NCBI GenBank assembly: GCA_038501625.1
Contig: JAZAYU010000061.1
Coordinates: 2,158,303 to 2,222,302, forward strand
DNA: 64,000 nucleotides
Direction of reading: 5' to 3'
From: Corbicula japonica
Taxonomy: Eukaryota > Mollusca > Bivalvia > Venerida > Cyrenidae
In this document: positions 41,262 to 53,096 of the stretch, piece by piece
How positions within the stretch are numbered: position 1 is the stretch's first letter
Layout of the letters: each line of letters starts with the position of its first letter
Notes under the pieces: generated by a model
Seen by the model: the letters and a program-made list of their open reading frames with translations, nothing else
Database searches by the model: none
What the model was told of the DNA's origin: nothing
Position numbers and translations under genes: made by a program

Positions 41262-42430
41262 CACTGCGGACTCTATAACCCGCTTCGTTAAGATCCACGC
41301 TCCATTATAACACGGTCGTCCCGTAAATCCCCAATTTTTTTTCTAAGTCCATTTTTTACCATGAAACGGCAAAAATCGAAACCGGAAGTCATTTTTGATC
41401 GTAAAACGGCAAATAAATCGAAACCGGAAGTCACAATTGTAACATGTACATAAGTGACGCACACATTTTATCCCTAAAACAACCGTGTTTTAACACCTTT
41501 CCCAGTGACAGATATCAGCCCGAGGCAAACTTGTGAATGCTTACTTAATGTTTATCATTGATCCATTACTAAATTCGATTGTCTCTATAATTATCACATA
41601 ATCCGCACAATTCAGAAAGAAACAAAAAAATATTCCCAATCATGTTTTAAAACCTGTCGGTAGTTCATTGATGTACATTTTGCTTTGATCCGCCTTCCTG
41701 TTAATTTCATGGATGTTGCATTTTTTGACTATGGAGGTAAACAGCGATAATATCTGTCAATGAAATGCGATTTCAAAGAAAAATGTCTGCTCGTATCAAG
41801 ACTGTGATGTTTTGTCGGCTCTGCTATGAAATCGTTTGATCTACAAGAAGTGTGTACGTGACCTTTGGCATTTTTTAGCTAGCCTGGTTTAAGTTGGTTG
41901 ATGATGCAATAATACTGAAATATTATACTGGAGATAAAATTAGGATGTAATTTATAAATTATGGAATATGTTCACGATGGTTAGTGTTTTAATATTTATT
42001 TTACATTAATGTTCGTAAATGTCAGAGTTTGTGTCATAAAAAATAAAATATTTCTGCAGGCATCTAAACAAACTAGATATTACGGTCTTTAATTCCATTA
42101 CAATAATTTAAGGCCGATCCGATTTTGATCTTGGTATTATTAGTGAGTTTCTTGCCGTTTTGCTTTTTTATTTGAAATTTGGTAATTGTATGTCTTGTTA
42201 GAAATATTATTTGTCGAGTACAGTGTGGGGAATCATGACGTTACATGGAATTATGCATAATCTCGTTAGTTGTGTATTAGGTAGTATATTTGCGCTGGAA
42301 AATCGGGTAATGTATTTTTCGCGGGAAAATCGGGACATGTATTTTGTGCGGGAAAATATAATGCGGTTTCACTTATTAACGCGGTCGGGATGATGGACCC
42401 GCTATACCGCGTTATAAAGAGTCTGCAGTG
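41262..42430. mobile_element. 1.17-kb TA-flanked TIR element
   Basis: CACTGCGGACTCTATAACC at left and, reversed, CACTGCAGACTCTTTATAAC at right, with TA on both sides (41260-41261 and 42431-42432). This fits the Tc1/mariner/pogo superfamily. The interior has no recognisable transposase; repeated CGGGAAAATCGGG motifs at ~42310-42350 give spurious open frames on both strands. Confidence 0.82.
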
Positions 42431-42700
42431 TACTTGGGCGTGACAGTTTTTTTTAATTCTCAAAAGCTGACCTAAATTCAAAAGAGTACAACTAAAACCG
42501 ATTTAAACATGTAAAAAAAAAAATCTTGTTTCAAAAGCAGTTATTGTTGATCTGGATCTTCACTGGTTACACATTGAAACGCATAAATATGGAGTAATAG
42601 GTTAATCAGAAGCTATTAGAAGTTCAGTCTTGAATAGGAGAAACAAAGCAAGGGTCATCAAATTTTTGGTCTTATGAGCAAGAATCAAACTTAAGCTTAG
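42431..42700 (+). repeat. Duplicated segment M, copy 1 (right part)
   Basis: TTAATCAGAAGCTATTAGAA, GTTCAGTCTTGAATAGGAGA and CAAGAATCAAACTTAAGCTT match TTAAGCAGAAGCTATCAGAA etc. at 45745-45845. Includes an FB-TTAA end fragment (42540-42605). Confidence 0.7.
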
Positions 42701-43122
42701 CAAAGGGCTTCACGCATACTTTAAAAAACCAAACTGTTTTCCATACCCAAATGAAAACCGTTTAATATTGATTCAATCCTTATATTTACACTCAGAATTT
42801 CTCTCATTATACAGAAATTATGAGAAGAATTTGTGATATTACGGCTTTTTCAAAAGGCTGTTGGAGCAGTAATGTTGACGACAAAGTGAATGACAGCACG
42901 CTCTTCCTAGCTACTTGTGGCAAAACGTGCATGCTCGGCAATGTCACACGTCAAAACATTGTGCAACATCCATTAAATTATTAATGGCTTTACTATTATT
43001 AGACAACAGTAATTTGGCAATGTTTACATTGGTGTGTTTACATTGACGTTACATGTAAACAATAAATTAATATTTTAGTTTTTGTTTAATACAAATCGCA
43101 AAGCTCCCAATATTTGTCCCAA
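42700..43122. other. AT-rich stretch, no gene seen
   Basis: Nothing recognised. Confidence 0.5.
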
Positions 43123-43160
43123 TTTAGCCGAGTGGTCTAAGACGCAGTCATTTACAATGC
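43123..43160 (+). pseudogene. tRNA D-arm-like fragment (Leu/Ser type)
   Basis: TTAGCCGAGTGGTCTAAGAC resembles the A-box/D-arm of tRNA-Leu or -Ser. No T-arm follows before the neighbouring TIR element, so this is a fragment or chance match. Confidence 0.35.
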
Positions 43161-43201
43161 TTTGAAATGCAATGATAGCAACGCTGTTATACGCCTTTTC
43201 A

Positions 43202-44655
43202 ATAAACAGTTTCACAGTCCTGTACGAGTTACTTCCCATGACAGGAAATCAATCCAAAACGAGGCTCTGCGTGCATGCTGAACGATCGGACTATGGCTTA
43301 AGCACAAAATAACTAACATTATCCACTATATCGCAGGTCTGTGTTCGTCGCCAGTGGTGAAAAAATAAGTTGCTGGTCTGTTATTCAAGCCAGACTTTTT
43401 TATTTTCACTGTTTGTTAGATATTTGGATTTTTTTATGTTTTAAGAACACAGTATGAAACGCAAGTTGGACAAACATAAGCATTTATTTTAAGAATTTCA
43501 ATACAACATTTTCATCTTATTGTTATTTCTGCTGAAAATTATATTTTACTCGTGTGAAAGTTGCAAATTGCTAAGACTGGTTATGCGCTATAATCCGGAA
43601 ATCGTGATATGTTAGCATCTGGTTACATGATCTGAAGACATTTAAAATTACAATCTAAGTTTGTTGATACTTACACATTTGAATAACAGAATTGTCCGTA
43701 TAATTGATGGCGTTTATGTTCAACAAATAAATAATTTGATTTTTTAAAATGTTATGAATACTTCACACCAAAAATGATTGATTCTGTCCTGAAATGAAAA
43801 AGGATCGGTAATCTGATTGTTTGTTGCAGAAGTATAATTCGTAGAATAAAATTCAAGGATTCAGATGCCGGCTTCCAATAAAGATGGGAATATTTATACT
43901 ACAATATGTTTGCATTTCCAATTAAGATTACTTAGGTTTGACAGTTGGTAATTTTTGCGTAAAAGCCCAAACGCTTAATTAAACATATATAAAACTTTTT
44001 GCTAAGATTTGTTTTATATTGACGTCTTTTGTTTCTATAACGTGTCGTAATGTGGATTAAGAATCCATATCATTGCTAAATCAAATACATTTGCTGACAC
44101 ATCCAGTAATTAAAGGACTCTGATATACTTAATATTCGGGAGGTGTAGATATCTAGCAAATTGTAATTACATGATCTCTATTGGTCAATGATATCTGCCC
44201 CTTAGAGTAATTGACAGGTGACCCCTTGTGCTCAACAAATTGACATTTTTATGGCATGCCGCCTTCAAAGTCAATCCCCGCCGACATATTCATAGCATGA
44301 TGTCAGTAGTTGATTAGACTGGCTAATCCGGAAACGAGGCTTAATTTAGTCGTGGAGAACACACTGCTTGTTAGTTCAAGTCGTTTAGTGTTTAACGCGA
44401 GGAGTAATGACACTTTTAGTCAAAGAAACTTGATTGTTTTATAAATTATTATCAAAAATATCATGATGCTGATGTATTATTACTTATTCAATGAGAAAAT
44501 ATATTTTTCAAAAAAGAATTTAATGATAAAAAAGAAAGTTGTAGGTACATATTCCCTATTACGTTAATACAGAGAACAATATTTTTTCCCATAGAGCAGT
44601 CACGTGACTGGACAGGGGAGGTAACCAAAACATTCATCGAATTATTGGAAAGGCG
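43202..44655. mobile_element. 1.45-kb TIR element (CGCCTTTTCAATAA ends)
   Basis: CGCCTTTTCAATAAACAG ... GAGTTACTTCCC at left; reversed right end CGCCTTTCCAATAATTCG ... TGGTTACCTCCCC. Flanked by TATA on both sides (43198-43201 and 44656-44659). AT-rich interior without transposase. Confidence 0.7.
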
Positions 44656-44831
44656 TATAGGTTGAAGGTTAGAAACATGTTTTGTTTTTACATTTTTTTA
44701 CTTTTTTTTTTACACAACAATAATTTCCACGATAAAATAAACTGACGCAAACTACATACAATACTTTAATTGACTACAATAAAACTTAAAAAATATAAAT
44801 CTACAATATTTCCATAAAAGCAGTGTGTCAG

Positions 44832-44905
44832 TATGAATCAAACCTGTGTCGAAAAAGAGTTAGGCCTATGCCAGCCTGGTGCGTAAACCACTGAGCTATC
44901 GAGGC
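44832..44905 (-). pseudogene. tRNA-like sequence, decayed
   Basis: Minus strand reads GCCTCGATAGCTCAGTGG (A-box-like), then ~45 bp, then CAGGTTTGATTC (B-box-like). The A-to-B-box spacing is tRNA-like, but acceptor and anticodon stems do not form clearly. Possibly a tRNA-derived SINE head. Confidence 0.45.
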
Positions 44906-45112
44906 GATATCATATAAACAGGCAAAATAGTACTTTGAATGATTAACTTGCCCCAACCCATGTTTACATTCTATAAATAATTGTAAATATATCCAATTAG
45001 CTTGGTCGACCTATATAGCCATGTCTTTTAACATAATTTGTCACACTGTTTACCAACAGAAATTATGATCAGTTTGATGAATAAGACTTTATCATAGAAG
45101 ACAAAGTTTAAG

Positions 45113-45565
45113 TTTTAATATAATGTAAACAATGAAAGACTTGTAAAAAAGCAAATGTGATGAATTATTCCTACACAATCAACATATCAGTGAATATAGT
45201 TCAAGCCGAAGTTGTTATTGCTTTACTAGCACAATACTTTTCATTCTCAACAGGTCCTTAACTGTAACGATTTGTCAAAAATTTGAGAAGAACACCTGGT
45301 TTTGTTGCATTGCTGCGTTGCCATAGTCTGTTGTAAGTTTGCATATGTATGCATTTGTGTTATTTATTGCTGTTTCTCCTATTTCTTTTGTAGAAATTTC
45401 TAGGAAAAGTTTACCAGAACTTATTTTACCATGTTTTGTGTTTAAAATTTATGGACAAGTTGATAGATAATACTAGAAATATTGCTTATGTCAACCGCAG
45501 TTTTATTTCAACTTCCTTTTTCCGAGAGATTTAATTCCACAGACATTGTCTTTAAATATTCTTTC
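45113..45565 (+). repeat. Duplicated segment M, copy 2 (left part)
   Basis: Same order of blocks as 40750-41261, diverged by substitutions and small indels. Confidence 0.75.
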
Positions 45566-45734
45566 CTCAGCCACCTGCGAATAGCAACCACCTTTCTTAA
45601 ACAGCCAGTTTGAAAAGGACATAAACTGACATTTTGTTTTGTTCTGATTTTTTACTGGCTTAACAGCCACCTGTCTTCAGCAGCCACTTCTTGTAACTCT
45701 TTGGGTGGCTGCTACAGACAGGTTTGACTGTATA
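45566..45734 (-). repeat. Worn TIR-element end with CAGCCACCT motifs
   Basis: Repeated CAGCCACCTGTCTT/AACCACCTTTCTT motifs, ending in AGACAGGTTTGACTGTA (reversed: TACAGTCAAACCTGTCT), a Tc1/pogo-like terminus. Only one end is seen. It lies between the two halves of segment M copy 2. Confidence 0.5.
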
Positions 45735-45845
45735 TGGAGTAAATTGTTAAGCAGAAGCTATCAGAAGTTCAGTCTGAAATAGGAGAAACAAAGCTAGGGA
45801 CATCCAGTTGTTAGTCTGATGTTCAAGAATCAAACTTGAGCTTAG
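45735..45845 (+). repeat. Duplicated segment M, copy 2 (right part)
   Basis: TTAAGCAGAAGCTATCAGAA through AATCAAACTTGAGCTTAGC matches 42602-42700. Confidence 0.75.
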
Positions 45846-45846
45846 C

Positions 45847-45968
45847 TGGGCTGAAGGTTATAAAGCTGAGTATGGAAACCAGTCTCAAATCTCAAGCATC
45901 CATTTCAGCCAATCAGATGCTTGAGATTTGATACTGGTTTCCATGCACAGCTTTATAACCTTGGGCAC
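45847..45968. repeat. FB-GCCCAAG palindrome with apex deletion
   Basis: GGGCTGAAGGTTATAAAGCTG ... CTCAAGCATCCATTTCAGCC ... AGCTTTATAACCTTGGGCAC. Confidence 0.88.
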
Positions 45969-46606
45969 TGATCATCAGAACAATTTTGTACTATTTTGGA
46001 CATAATTATGACCAATATATCCTTTGGGATTTGAACTTCTATTTGGATTTTATAGTGTCAAGTTTCTAAATTGCATGCCAAAAATAGTTTAGATTGTTGC
46101 TGTTTTTATCTTTACCTCATTCTGCTTGCTTGACCTTTGAGAGAAACCTTCCTCCTGCATCATAGAAAAGGTCACAACATGTTTCACCGCCGTAATGTTC
46201 TGCTTAGTCTCTACGGAAACGAGAATGCATGCATGTTGCCGTCATGGTGGCGACATGGGTTGCATGCTGCAGTGGGTGATTGATAACTCCCTGTCATTGT
46301 TCCTGTATTTGTTGAACATCTAATCTACGCTGATGTCTTTTTAGATCCATGTTTTAATTAATACATGACTTCACGATCATTGAAATTTAACAGAATGAGT
46401 TGAGCTGTAGTCCCTCACTGTGACACAGGAGTATTGGAGAATTGACTTGCAATGTTCACTTGTAAATTTATAATGCAAGTTCAGAATATGTTAGAGATGG
46501 TTCTTGTTCCTGCCAGAAGTGTTTCGCTCACCTGTGACAAAGGCTGGGAGCAAAACTTTTGTAACTGTATATGAATAAACAAGGCAGTTACAACTGTTGG
46601 CACCAA
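45969..46606. other. No gene identified; GC-richer patch
   Basis: 46170-46280 is GC-richer than its surroundings and holds a 34-codon frame starting MFHRRN. Too short and without a known motif to call. Confidence 0.4.
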
Positions 46607-47013
46607 TCTGATTAAAATCATCTCCTGAAAACTGCTACGCTATCAGGATCTGACAACGAGTAACTAAAACGTGCTTTTATCACTAACCATTGAACCAATC
46701 ATAACGTCACCTACAAAATCGCAAAAGTGAAAGTAAACATAGTATTTTAAACCAATTAAAGTGTTTACAGCCTGTGTAAGACATATTTTACTCAAGATAT
46801 ACCCCGGTATGTGTTTATGTAGTATTGCATTCATTTCTAATGTAATGATATCTTCAGATCATTTTGCCAACGTTATAAATCATGCTTTAGATGTTGACAA
46901 TAACTAAAAATAGTAATCGGGGAAAACTGCTATAGCTTAGGCCTTATGTGTCACGGTGTCTGTGGGCCGCCATCAGATCTAACAGTTTGTTAGATCTGAC
47001 TTTATTGAGATTG
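46607..47013 (+). repeat. Dispersed repeat L, copy 2
   Basis: AATCTGATTAAAATCATCTC ... GCTACGCTATCAGGATCTGA ... AGATCTAACAGTTTGTTAGA. Same strand as copy 1. Confidence 0.85.
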
Positions 47014-48660
47014 ATTTGGCACTCAACCCACTATATTGTGCTAGTGGGATAACAATTTTCAGGACTGTTGATTTTGTTCATGATCAGTTATAAGCCCACA
47101 CTCGTTCGGTTTTTTTTATTCAAATTGCACCAGTTTTCATCCAATTATCATTCATTTGTATTTAGTTATCACCAGTTTTATTCAATTATCACTAGTTTTG
47201 CAGTGATAAAATTTACAGAACAGCATGGTTTAATAACAGAGGTTATAAAATAAACAAGAAAAAAATTTTAATAAGATAAACAGAATTAACCCTTTCCTCC
47301 ATAGACACACCTTTATGTCACTGTTGCAAATAAAACAATTATTTATTTCATTATCACCAAGTTATTCAGAATCTGTGCCTATGTGATATGACGGACAATT
47401 CCTTCTCTGCTTCAAATGGTTCCATAAATGATGTCACTTCTTAAATGATAATCAAAGACTCTCACCTTGAGTATGGCTTGCAGTAGTATGTTATCGTTAT
47501 TGATAACTAGAAAATCATGTGTTAGACAAGTACATTGAAATATGGTCTGTCAGCAAAAAGTTACCGGTATGTTCTCTTGATGAGTATTGATTACTTGAAA
47601 AATTTTCCCATTTTCCCCATATCTGCCGTTCATTTGAAATGTTGTGTCGCATGAACGTTGCAACAACGTTATTAGTAGATCGCTTCAATAAATAAAATAT
47701 AGGCATGAAGTAAATCCTGTTTCCATTACTCATGTTTTAAAGCCATACAATTCACCGATTTAGTGTATTTGAACAGCATTTTTGTGGTTTTAATACAATC
47801 AGAAACGATAAAAGCATGGGAGATCACTCCATTTTTTATTTTTAATCATGAGAGATCACTTTGTTTCATTTTTTAAAGCATGAAACTTGTGCAACACGTG
47901 AATTAGAAGATCATTGAAAAATCAGTGAACAATACATCCGACAAGCAATTTCATGTCGAGACATCCCTCCTTGGATTATGCTGAAACATCATGTGGCTGT
48001 TTGTTCGAAAGCCTTGGCATTATCATGTTTGTATAGAGTAAGACTTGAAAACTGAAGATGCGATGCATATGTAGCCTTCGTGAAAGTTTAACAAATGTAC
48101 TTGTTTATTCATGCATATCTACATGCAAAAATGAAAATTTGCATTTTTACGGGGCTACTGTAGAAGAGAAGGTCTAAAAAGTAAGTGGTCCATCAATGTA
48201 TTGATTGGTTACTGATTGATTTTAAAACACTTCTACCTTGTCCAATTTATAAAATTTTTACACACATTAAAAATATTCCAAAAAATAAAGTGTTGCGTTT
48301 CCATTGGCAGTCAATATAGCTTTAGATATGCTTGATATACAAACCAGTTTCTTGCCACATTCTTTTATTTGTTCAATATTAATAAGTTGTAAACTTGTTG
48401 AAAGATGCTGATGAATACTGCTACAGTTTACAGAAATATGTGTTAGTAAGGCATTACATGACAATCTCGTACAATGTCAGAATGGAAACTTTAGCGTCGT
48501 GTGCTTCTAACACTTTTTAATTAATAGCTTCCTTTAGTTATCACCTTCCTGTAAAAAAATTCTTAATATTGCACAATCTCAATATACAATTTTTCCAGTT
48601 AAATAAAATGACAGTGTATCTCAAAAGACTGGTTGTTCAGGACCCAAGTTCATAAAACTT
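47014..48660. other. 1.6 kb AT-rich stretch, no gene seen
   Basis: Contains a 33-bp FB-TTAA terminus fragment (TTAACCCTTTCCTCCATAGA at 47286) and repeated TTATCACYAGTTTTATTCAA-like motifs at 47130-47190. Open frames are short and featureless. Confidence 0.45.
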
Positions 48661-48807
48661 TGCCCAAGATCATAAAACTAAGTTATGAGATCAGTCTCAA
48701 ATCTCAAGGATCTGATTGGCTGAAATGGCGACTGGTCGCCATTTCAACCAATCAGATGCTTGAGATTTGAGACTGATCTCCAGATTTAGTTTTATGATCT
48801 TGGGCAC
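48661..48807. repeat. FB-GCCCAAG palindrome, near-intact
   Basis: GCCCAAGATCATAAAACTAAG ... GACTGGTCGCCATTTCAACC ... TTAGTTTTATGATCTTGGGC. Half copies flank it on both sides (48640-48660 and 48808-48870). Confidence 0.92.
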
Positions 48808-48964
48808 TGAAATTGGAGACCAGTCTTATTTCAACAAGCAGCTGATTGGCTGAAATGGATACTACCCTGTTTACACATCTTTTCCCGCAATTTATGCAAG
48901 GGATAAATAATGGGTGAGAACTTTTTTTAAAATTTTTTAAAATCATGTTGTTAATGGTTAAATT

Positions 48965-50523
48965 TTTATGCCCCCGCCATGAAATGGCGACGGGCATTAA
49001 GAGTTGCTCCTGTCCGTCCGTCCTTCCGTCCGTCCGTCCGTCCGTCCGTCCGTCCGTCCGTCCGTCTGTCCGTCCGTCCGTCCGTCCGTCCGTCCGAAAT
49101 TCTCGTGAACGCAACTCCTCCTAAACTACTGGTGGGAATTTCATGAAACTTTACCACAATGCTTGGCTTGATATGTAGTTGTGCATGAAGGTGGGGTTTC
49201 GCTCTAACATGTTCCGTTCAGAAGTTATGGCCCTTTGATACTTCCATTTACATTAGTTTTAACAGGAATATATCTTGTGAACGCAACTCCTCCTAAACTA
49301 CTGGTGGGAATTTAATGAAACTTTACCACAATGCTTGGCTTGATATGTAGTTGTGCATGAAGGTGGGGTTTCGCTCTTACGTGTTCCGTTCAGAAGTTAT
49401 GGCCCTTTGATACTTCCATTTACATTAGTTTTAATAGGAATATATCTTGTGAACGCAACTTCTCCTTAACTACTGGTGTGAATTTAATGAAACTTTACCA
49501 CAATGCTTGGCTTGATATGTAGTTGTGCATGAAGGTGGGGTTTCGCTCTTACATGTTCTGTTCAGAAGTTATGGCCCTTTGATACTTCCATTTACATTAG
49601 TTTTAATAGGAATATATCTCGTGAACGCAACTCCTCCTAAACTACTGGTGGGAATTTAATAAAACTTTACCACAATGCTTGGCCTGATATGTTGTTGTGC
49701 ATAAAGGCGGGGTTTTGCTCTTACATGTTCTGTTCAAAAGTTATGGCCCTTTGATAATTTCATTTACATTAGTTTTATTCTTATATTTTGTGTTAAGCAA
49801 AATATGCATGTTGCCCATAACTTTAAAACTACTTGAGATATTGCCTTGAAACTTGAAATATATTTTCACCATCAAAATCTACATCATAACCAACAAGATC
49901 CATAACCCTGCTTCCAATATTTTTTCAAATTATGCCCCTTTTTCACTTACATTTTGTGTTAAGCAAAATATACACTTGGCCCTTAACTTTCTTATGAAAG
50001 GAGGGATTTCAAAATAACTTGGCACAAATGTTCATCATGACAAGGTGTTGCATACAACACCCATGCCTGTAGGTCCAAGGTCAAGGTCACTGTTACTAAA
50101 AATAGAAATTTCTTGCAAAATTGTGTCGGCTCTGTAACTTTGTTATTTGTCATTGGATTTTTAAATAACTTGGTTTAATCGATCACCATATTAAGACTGT
50201 GTGTCACATAAATTCCCAAGCCTGTAGGTCCAAGGTCAAGGTCACTGTTCCTAAAAATAGAATTTTCTTCTCCAGGCTGTAACTTTGTTATGAATGGAGG
50301 GATTTCAAAATAACTTGGCACAAATGTTCACCATGACAAGGCGGTGTGTCCGCACAATACCCATGCCTGTAGATCCAAGGTCAAGGTCACTGTTACTAAA
50401 AATAGAATTTTCTTGTAATAGGAATATAATTATCTCGTGAACACAACTTGTTCTACACTACTGCTGGGAGCTTTATGAAAAACCTATAGCGGGGGCATCC
50501 GTGTCCTTTGGACACATTTCTAG
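48965..50523 (+). mobile_element. HLE-a3, Helentron-like element, best full copy
   Basis: 5' hairpin ATGCCCCCGCCATGAAATGG / CGACGGGCAT; long (TCCG)n; four 172-bp units marked GTGAACGCAACT at 49105, 49277, 49449 and 49621 carrying TGAAACTTTACCACAATGCT and GTTATGGCCCTTTG. Distal units then carry GGTCCAAGGTCAAGGTCACT. 3' GCGGGGGCATCC, hairpin GTGTCC-TTT-GGACAC, ATTTCTAG at 50516-50523. No helicase or other protein is encoded. Confidence 0.85.
49013..49097 (+). repeat. (TCCG)n microsatellite
   Basis: About 20 units of CCGT with two interruptions (TTCC, TCTG). Produces Thr-Asp-Gly-Arg repeats in minus-strand frames, which are artefacts. Confidence 0.95.
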
Positions 50524-50855
50524 TTTTAAATATATTTTTATTCATAAGCCATGTTATTTGAGTTAATCATATCAGAGTTATCCCCCTTGGCAAAATTTAT
50601 TATGCTGGCATTTATTATGACCTCTGGTGCGCTTAGTGTTCTTGTGACAGTTAAAAACAAATCAAGACATCTTTCTTAAATATTTTACTCTTCCGTTTTG
50701 AAGAATTGTTCAAAATTAAAAGGGCAGTCATGGTTCTATAATTAATTTTACTGTAATCACAGCAGAATGACAATGCAAATGTCAAAGGTCCTTTTTTCCA
50801 TTCAAAGATCATTTCTAAAAGATATTGGAAATTATTAAGAAGTTGAACAATCAAT
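50524..50855. other. AT-rich stretch, no gene seen
   Basis: Nothing recognised. Confidence 0.5.
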
Positions 50856-51072
50856 TTAACCCTTTCCTCAATAGCTATAACTTAATTCTGAATTAAACTG
50901 TTCGCCTTTTGATTTGTTAAACCTTTATTGCGTGGGCGAACAGTTTAGGTCCAGATCGGCCGACACATCCATGCCGTCTGATCTAAACTGTTCGCCTTTT
51001 GATTTGTTAGGTTATTTCCGACCAAACTTTGACCAGTGCAGATCCTGCACAAATCTGCCAGCTGACATCGGT
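50856..51072 (+). mobile_element. FB-TTAA element, rearranged
   Basis: TTAACCCTTTCCTCAATAGC start; AAACTGTTCGCCTTTTGATT occurs twice; GCGTGGGCGAACAGTTTAGG; right half is truncated after GATCCTGCACAAATCTGCC. Confidence 0.78.
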
Positions 51073-52330
51073 ATCAATAAAGCTTTAACTCGTGACAAGA
51101 GTGATGACTCCAGAATGACAAATTGTTAAATTATGTCCCTTGTAAATGACTTTCACCAGAAACCTATTGTATCTTTTAACTTTAAAAGAATTGAAATAAA
51201 ACATCATCTGCATTAATGAAGCTATTTTTTGACAACAATGAAAGATAACTCCTGATTGACATTTTGTTTAGTTATGCCCCTTCAGTAGTCCAGGTTTGTG
51301 TTACTGCTTTGACATTTGGAATTACCTACTTCTGTAAAGCAAACTAGTAGTTGCATAACTCTCATAAAAAATACTTAATTCTAACTAACAGTTTTATCTA
51401 AGTGAGGTTTTGTGGCATACCAATTTTTAAATTTTATATGTCTCTTTCAAATGCTAATAACTTAAAAAATATTTGTACTGTGACACAAAGCTTAAAATGT
51501 CATATCTGCACAAACAATGCTTTATCTGATGCTGCAAACTGACCAATTTTAAGTTACCATTTGCATTTGAAAAATGGACTGTGTTTTGTTGTGCTAAGGC
51601 AACAAACAAAACTAGGTGACAGGTCATTGGCAGTTGTTCGGAGGAATTCCCTTACCACTGGTTTCAAATATATCCAACCTGAAGTCTGATGCCGGATTTA
51701 AATCAAAACTTAAAGCATATCTGTTAGACAGTTTCATGGAAGTTAATTTTTGAATTATGCGCCATATGCGATTGTGTCTTAGCTTTATGTTCCTTGTTAT
51801 CCTACTAACATTACATTTACTGTTAAATCATTTTATTACGCGCGGGTTCAATTTTTCGCATATTTTGCGCTACGGCAAGAGTGCAAAATTAAACTCCAGC
51901 AAAATTAAACCATTTAACAGTAATTCTAACAGTTATGCGAATTCATGCCCTCACTAATTTGTTATTTACAGGGTTTGCACGAAAATTTGTCCCCGCGAAT
52001 TTAAATGATACTAAAGTAATTTGTTGAATGTATTTGTTGGATATATTTTTTTATTATATGTGTTTATAAAGAGCAATAGAATATTTATCATTTTATTTCT
52101 AAATAAATTTATTTGTATTTGTATTTGTTTTCTAATGTCTTGAGAATGAAACTTAATGCTGCTAATAACTTTACATGAATTTGAATATTTGTCTTGGAAA
52201 ATGAGATTTATTCTTTGTCTTAGAATGTTTTAGATAACTTGATTTATGAAACTTTTCAACTCAGTCTTGCAGGTTTATATATGTGTTTATATCCTTAAAA
52301 GTTTCTGAACATCTGCAAAACCAACAGTGA
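51073..52330. other. 1.25 kb AT-rich stretch, no gene seen
   Basis: 51835-52010 has GCGCGGGTTCAATTTTTCGC and AAATTAAACC motifs resembling the block at ~35.3 kb. No credible gene. Confidence 0.45.
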
Positions 52331-52552
52331 CAGCAATTGTTCTATTTTTACGAAACATCTGAAAATATTTATTGACTGTTTTGTTTCCAAACAGTATTTT
52401 TTGTCAGCAACTCTTCTTTTTTTATGAAATATCTAAAAAATATTTATTGACTGTCTTGTTTCCAAACAGTATTTTTTGACAGCAACTGTTCTATTTTTAT
52501 GAAATATCTGAAAAGATTTAAATACTGTTTTGTTTCCAAACAGTATTTATAA
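52331..52552 (+). repeat. Three 74-75-bp tandem units
   Basis: CAGCAATTGTTCTATTTTTA at 52331, with sister units at 52405 and 52480; each ends TTGTTTCCAAACAGTATTTT. Confidence 0.88.
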
Positions 52553-52627
52553 TACAGTCCAGTTGCGTTGATTCAAGTGCCAGCACTCTTCCCATTAGTC
52601 AACACTTCACCTCTGTCGAGTCATGGT

Positions 52628-52999
52628 ATTTCACAATCTGTTAGATCTGATGACGGCCCGTAGATACCGTACATAAGCTTTAGCGGTTTTCCCCGATTAC
52701 TATTTTTAGAAATTATCAACACAGGAAGCATGATATACAGCGCTCGCAAAATGATCTGAAGATGTTATTACATTAGAAATTATTGCAATACTACATAAAC
52801 ACCAAAAATTCAACAAAATATGTCTTACGCAGGCTCTCAACACGTTTTATGGTTTAATATAGAATGTTTACTTTCACTTTCGCGATTTTGTAGGCGACAA
52901 TCTGGTTTGTTCAAAAGGTTTGTGATAAAAGCATGTTTTAGTTACTCGTCGTCAGATCCTGATAGCATAGCGGTTTTCAGGATATGATTTTAATCAGAT
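52628..52999 (-). repeat. Dispersed repeat L, copy 3
   Basis: Reverse complement of copies 1 and 2: TCTGTTAGATCTGATGACGG ... ATCCTGATAGCATAGCGG ... GATTTTAATCAGATT. Confidence 0.85.
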
Positions 53000-53096
53000 T
53001 GGGTATTTCAGTACTTGTCCATATATACTTAAAGAAATTAGAAACTCAACTTCTTTAAACACGAAATATATTTTTAATTTCTTTAAGTATATTATA

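Noticed and set aside
48752..49157. Minus-strand frames with Thr-Asp-Gly-Arg repeats
   Set aside because: Translation of the (TCCG)n microsatellite in HLE-a3.
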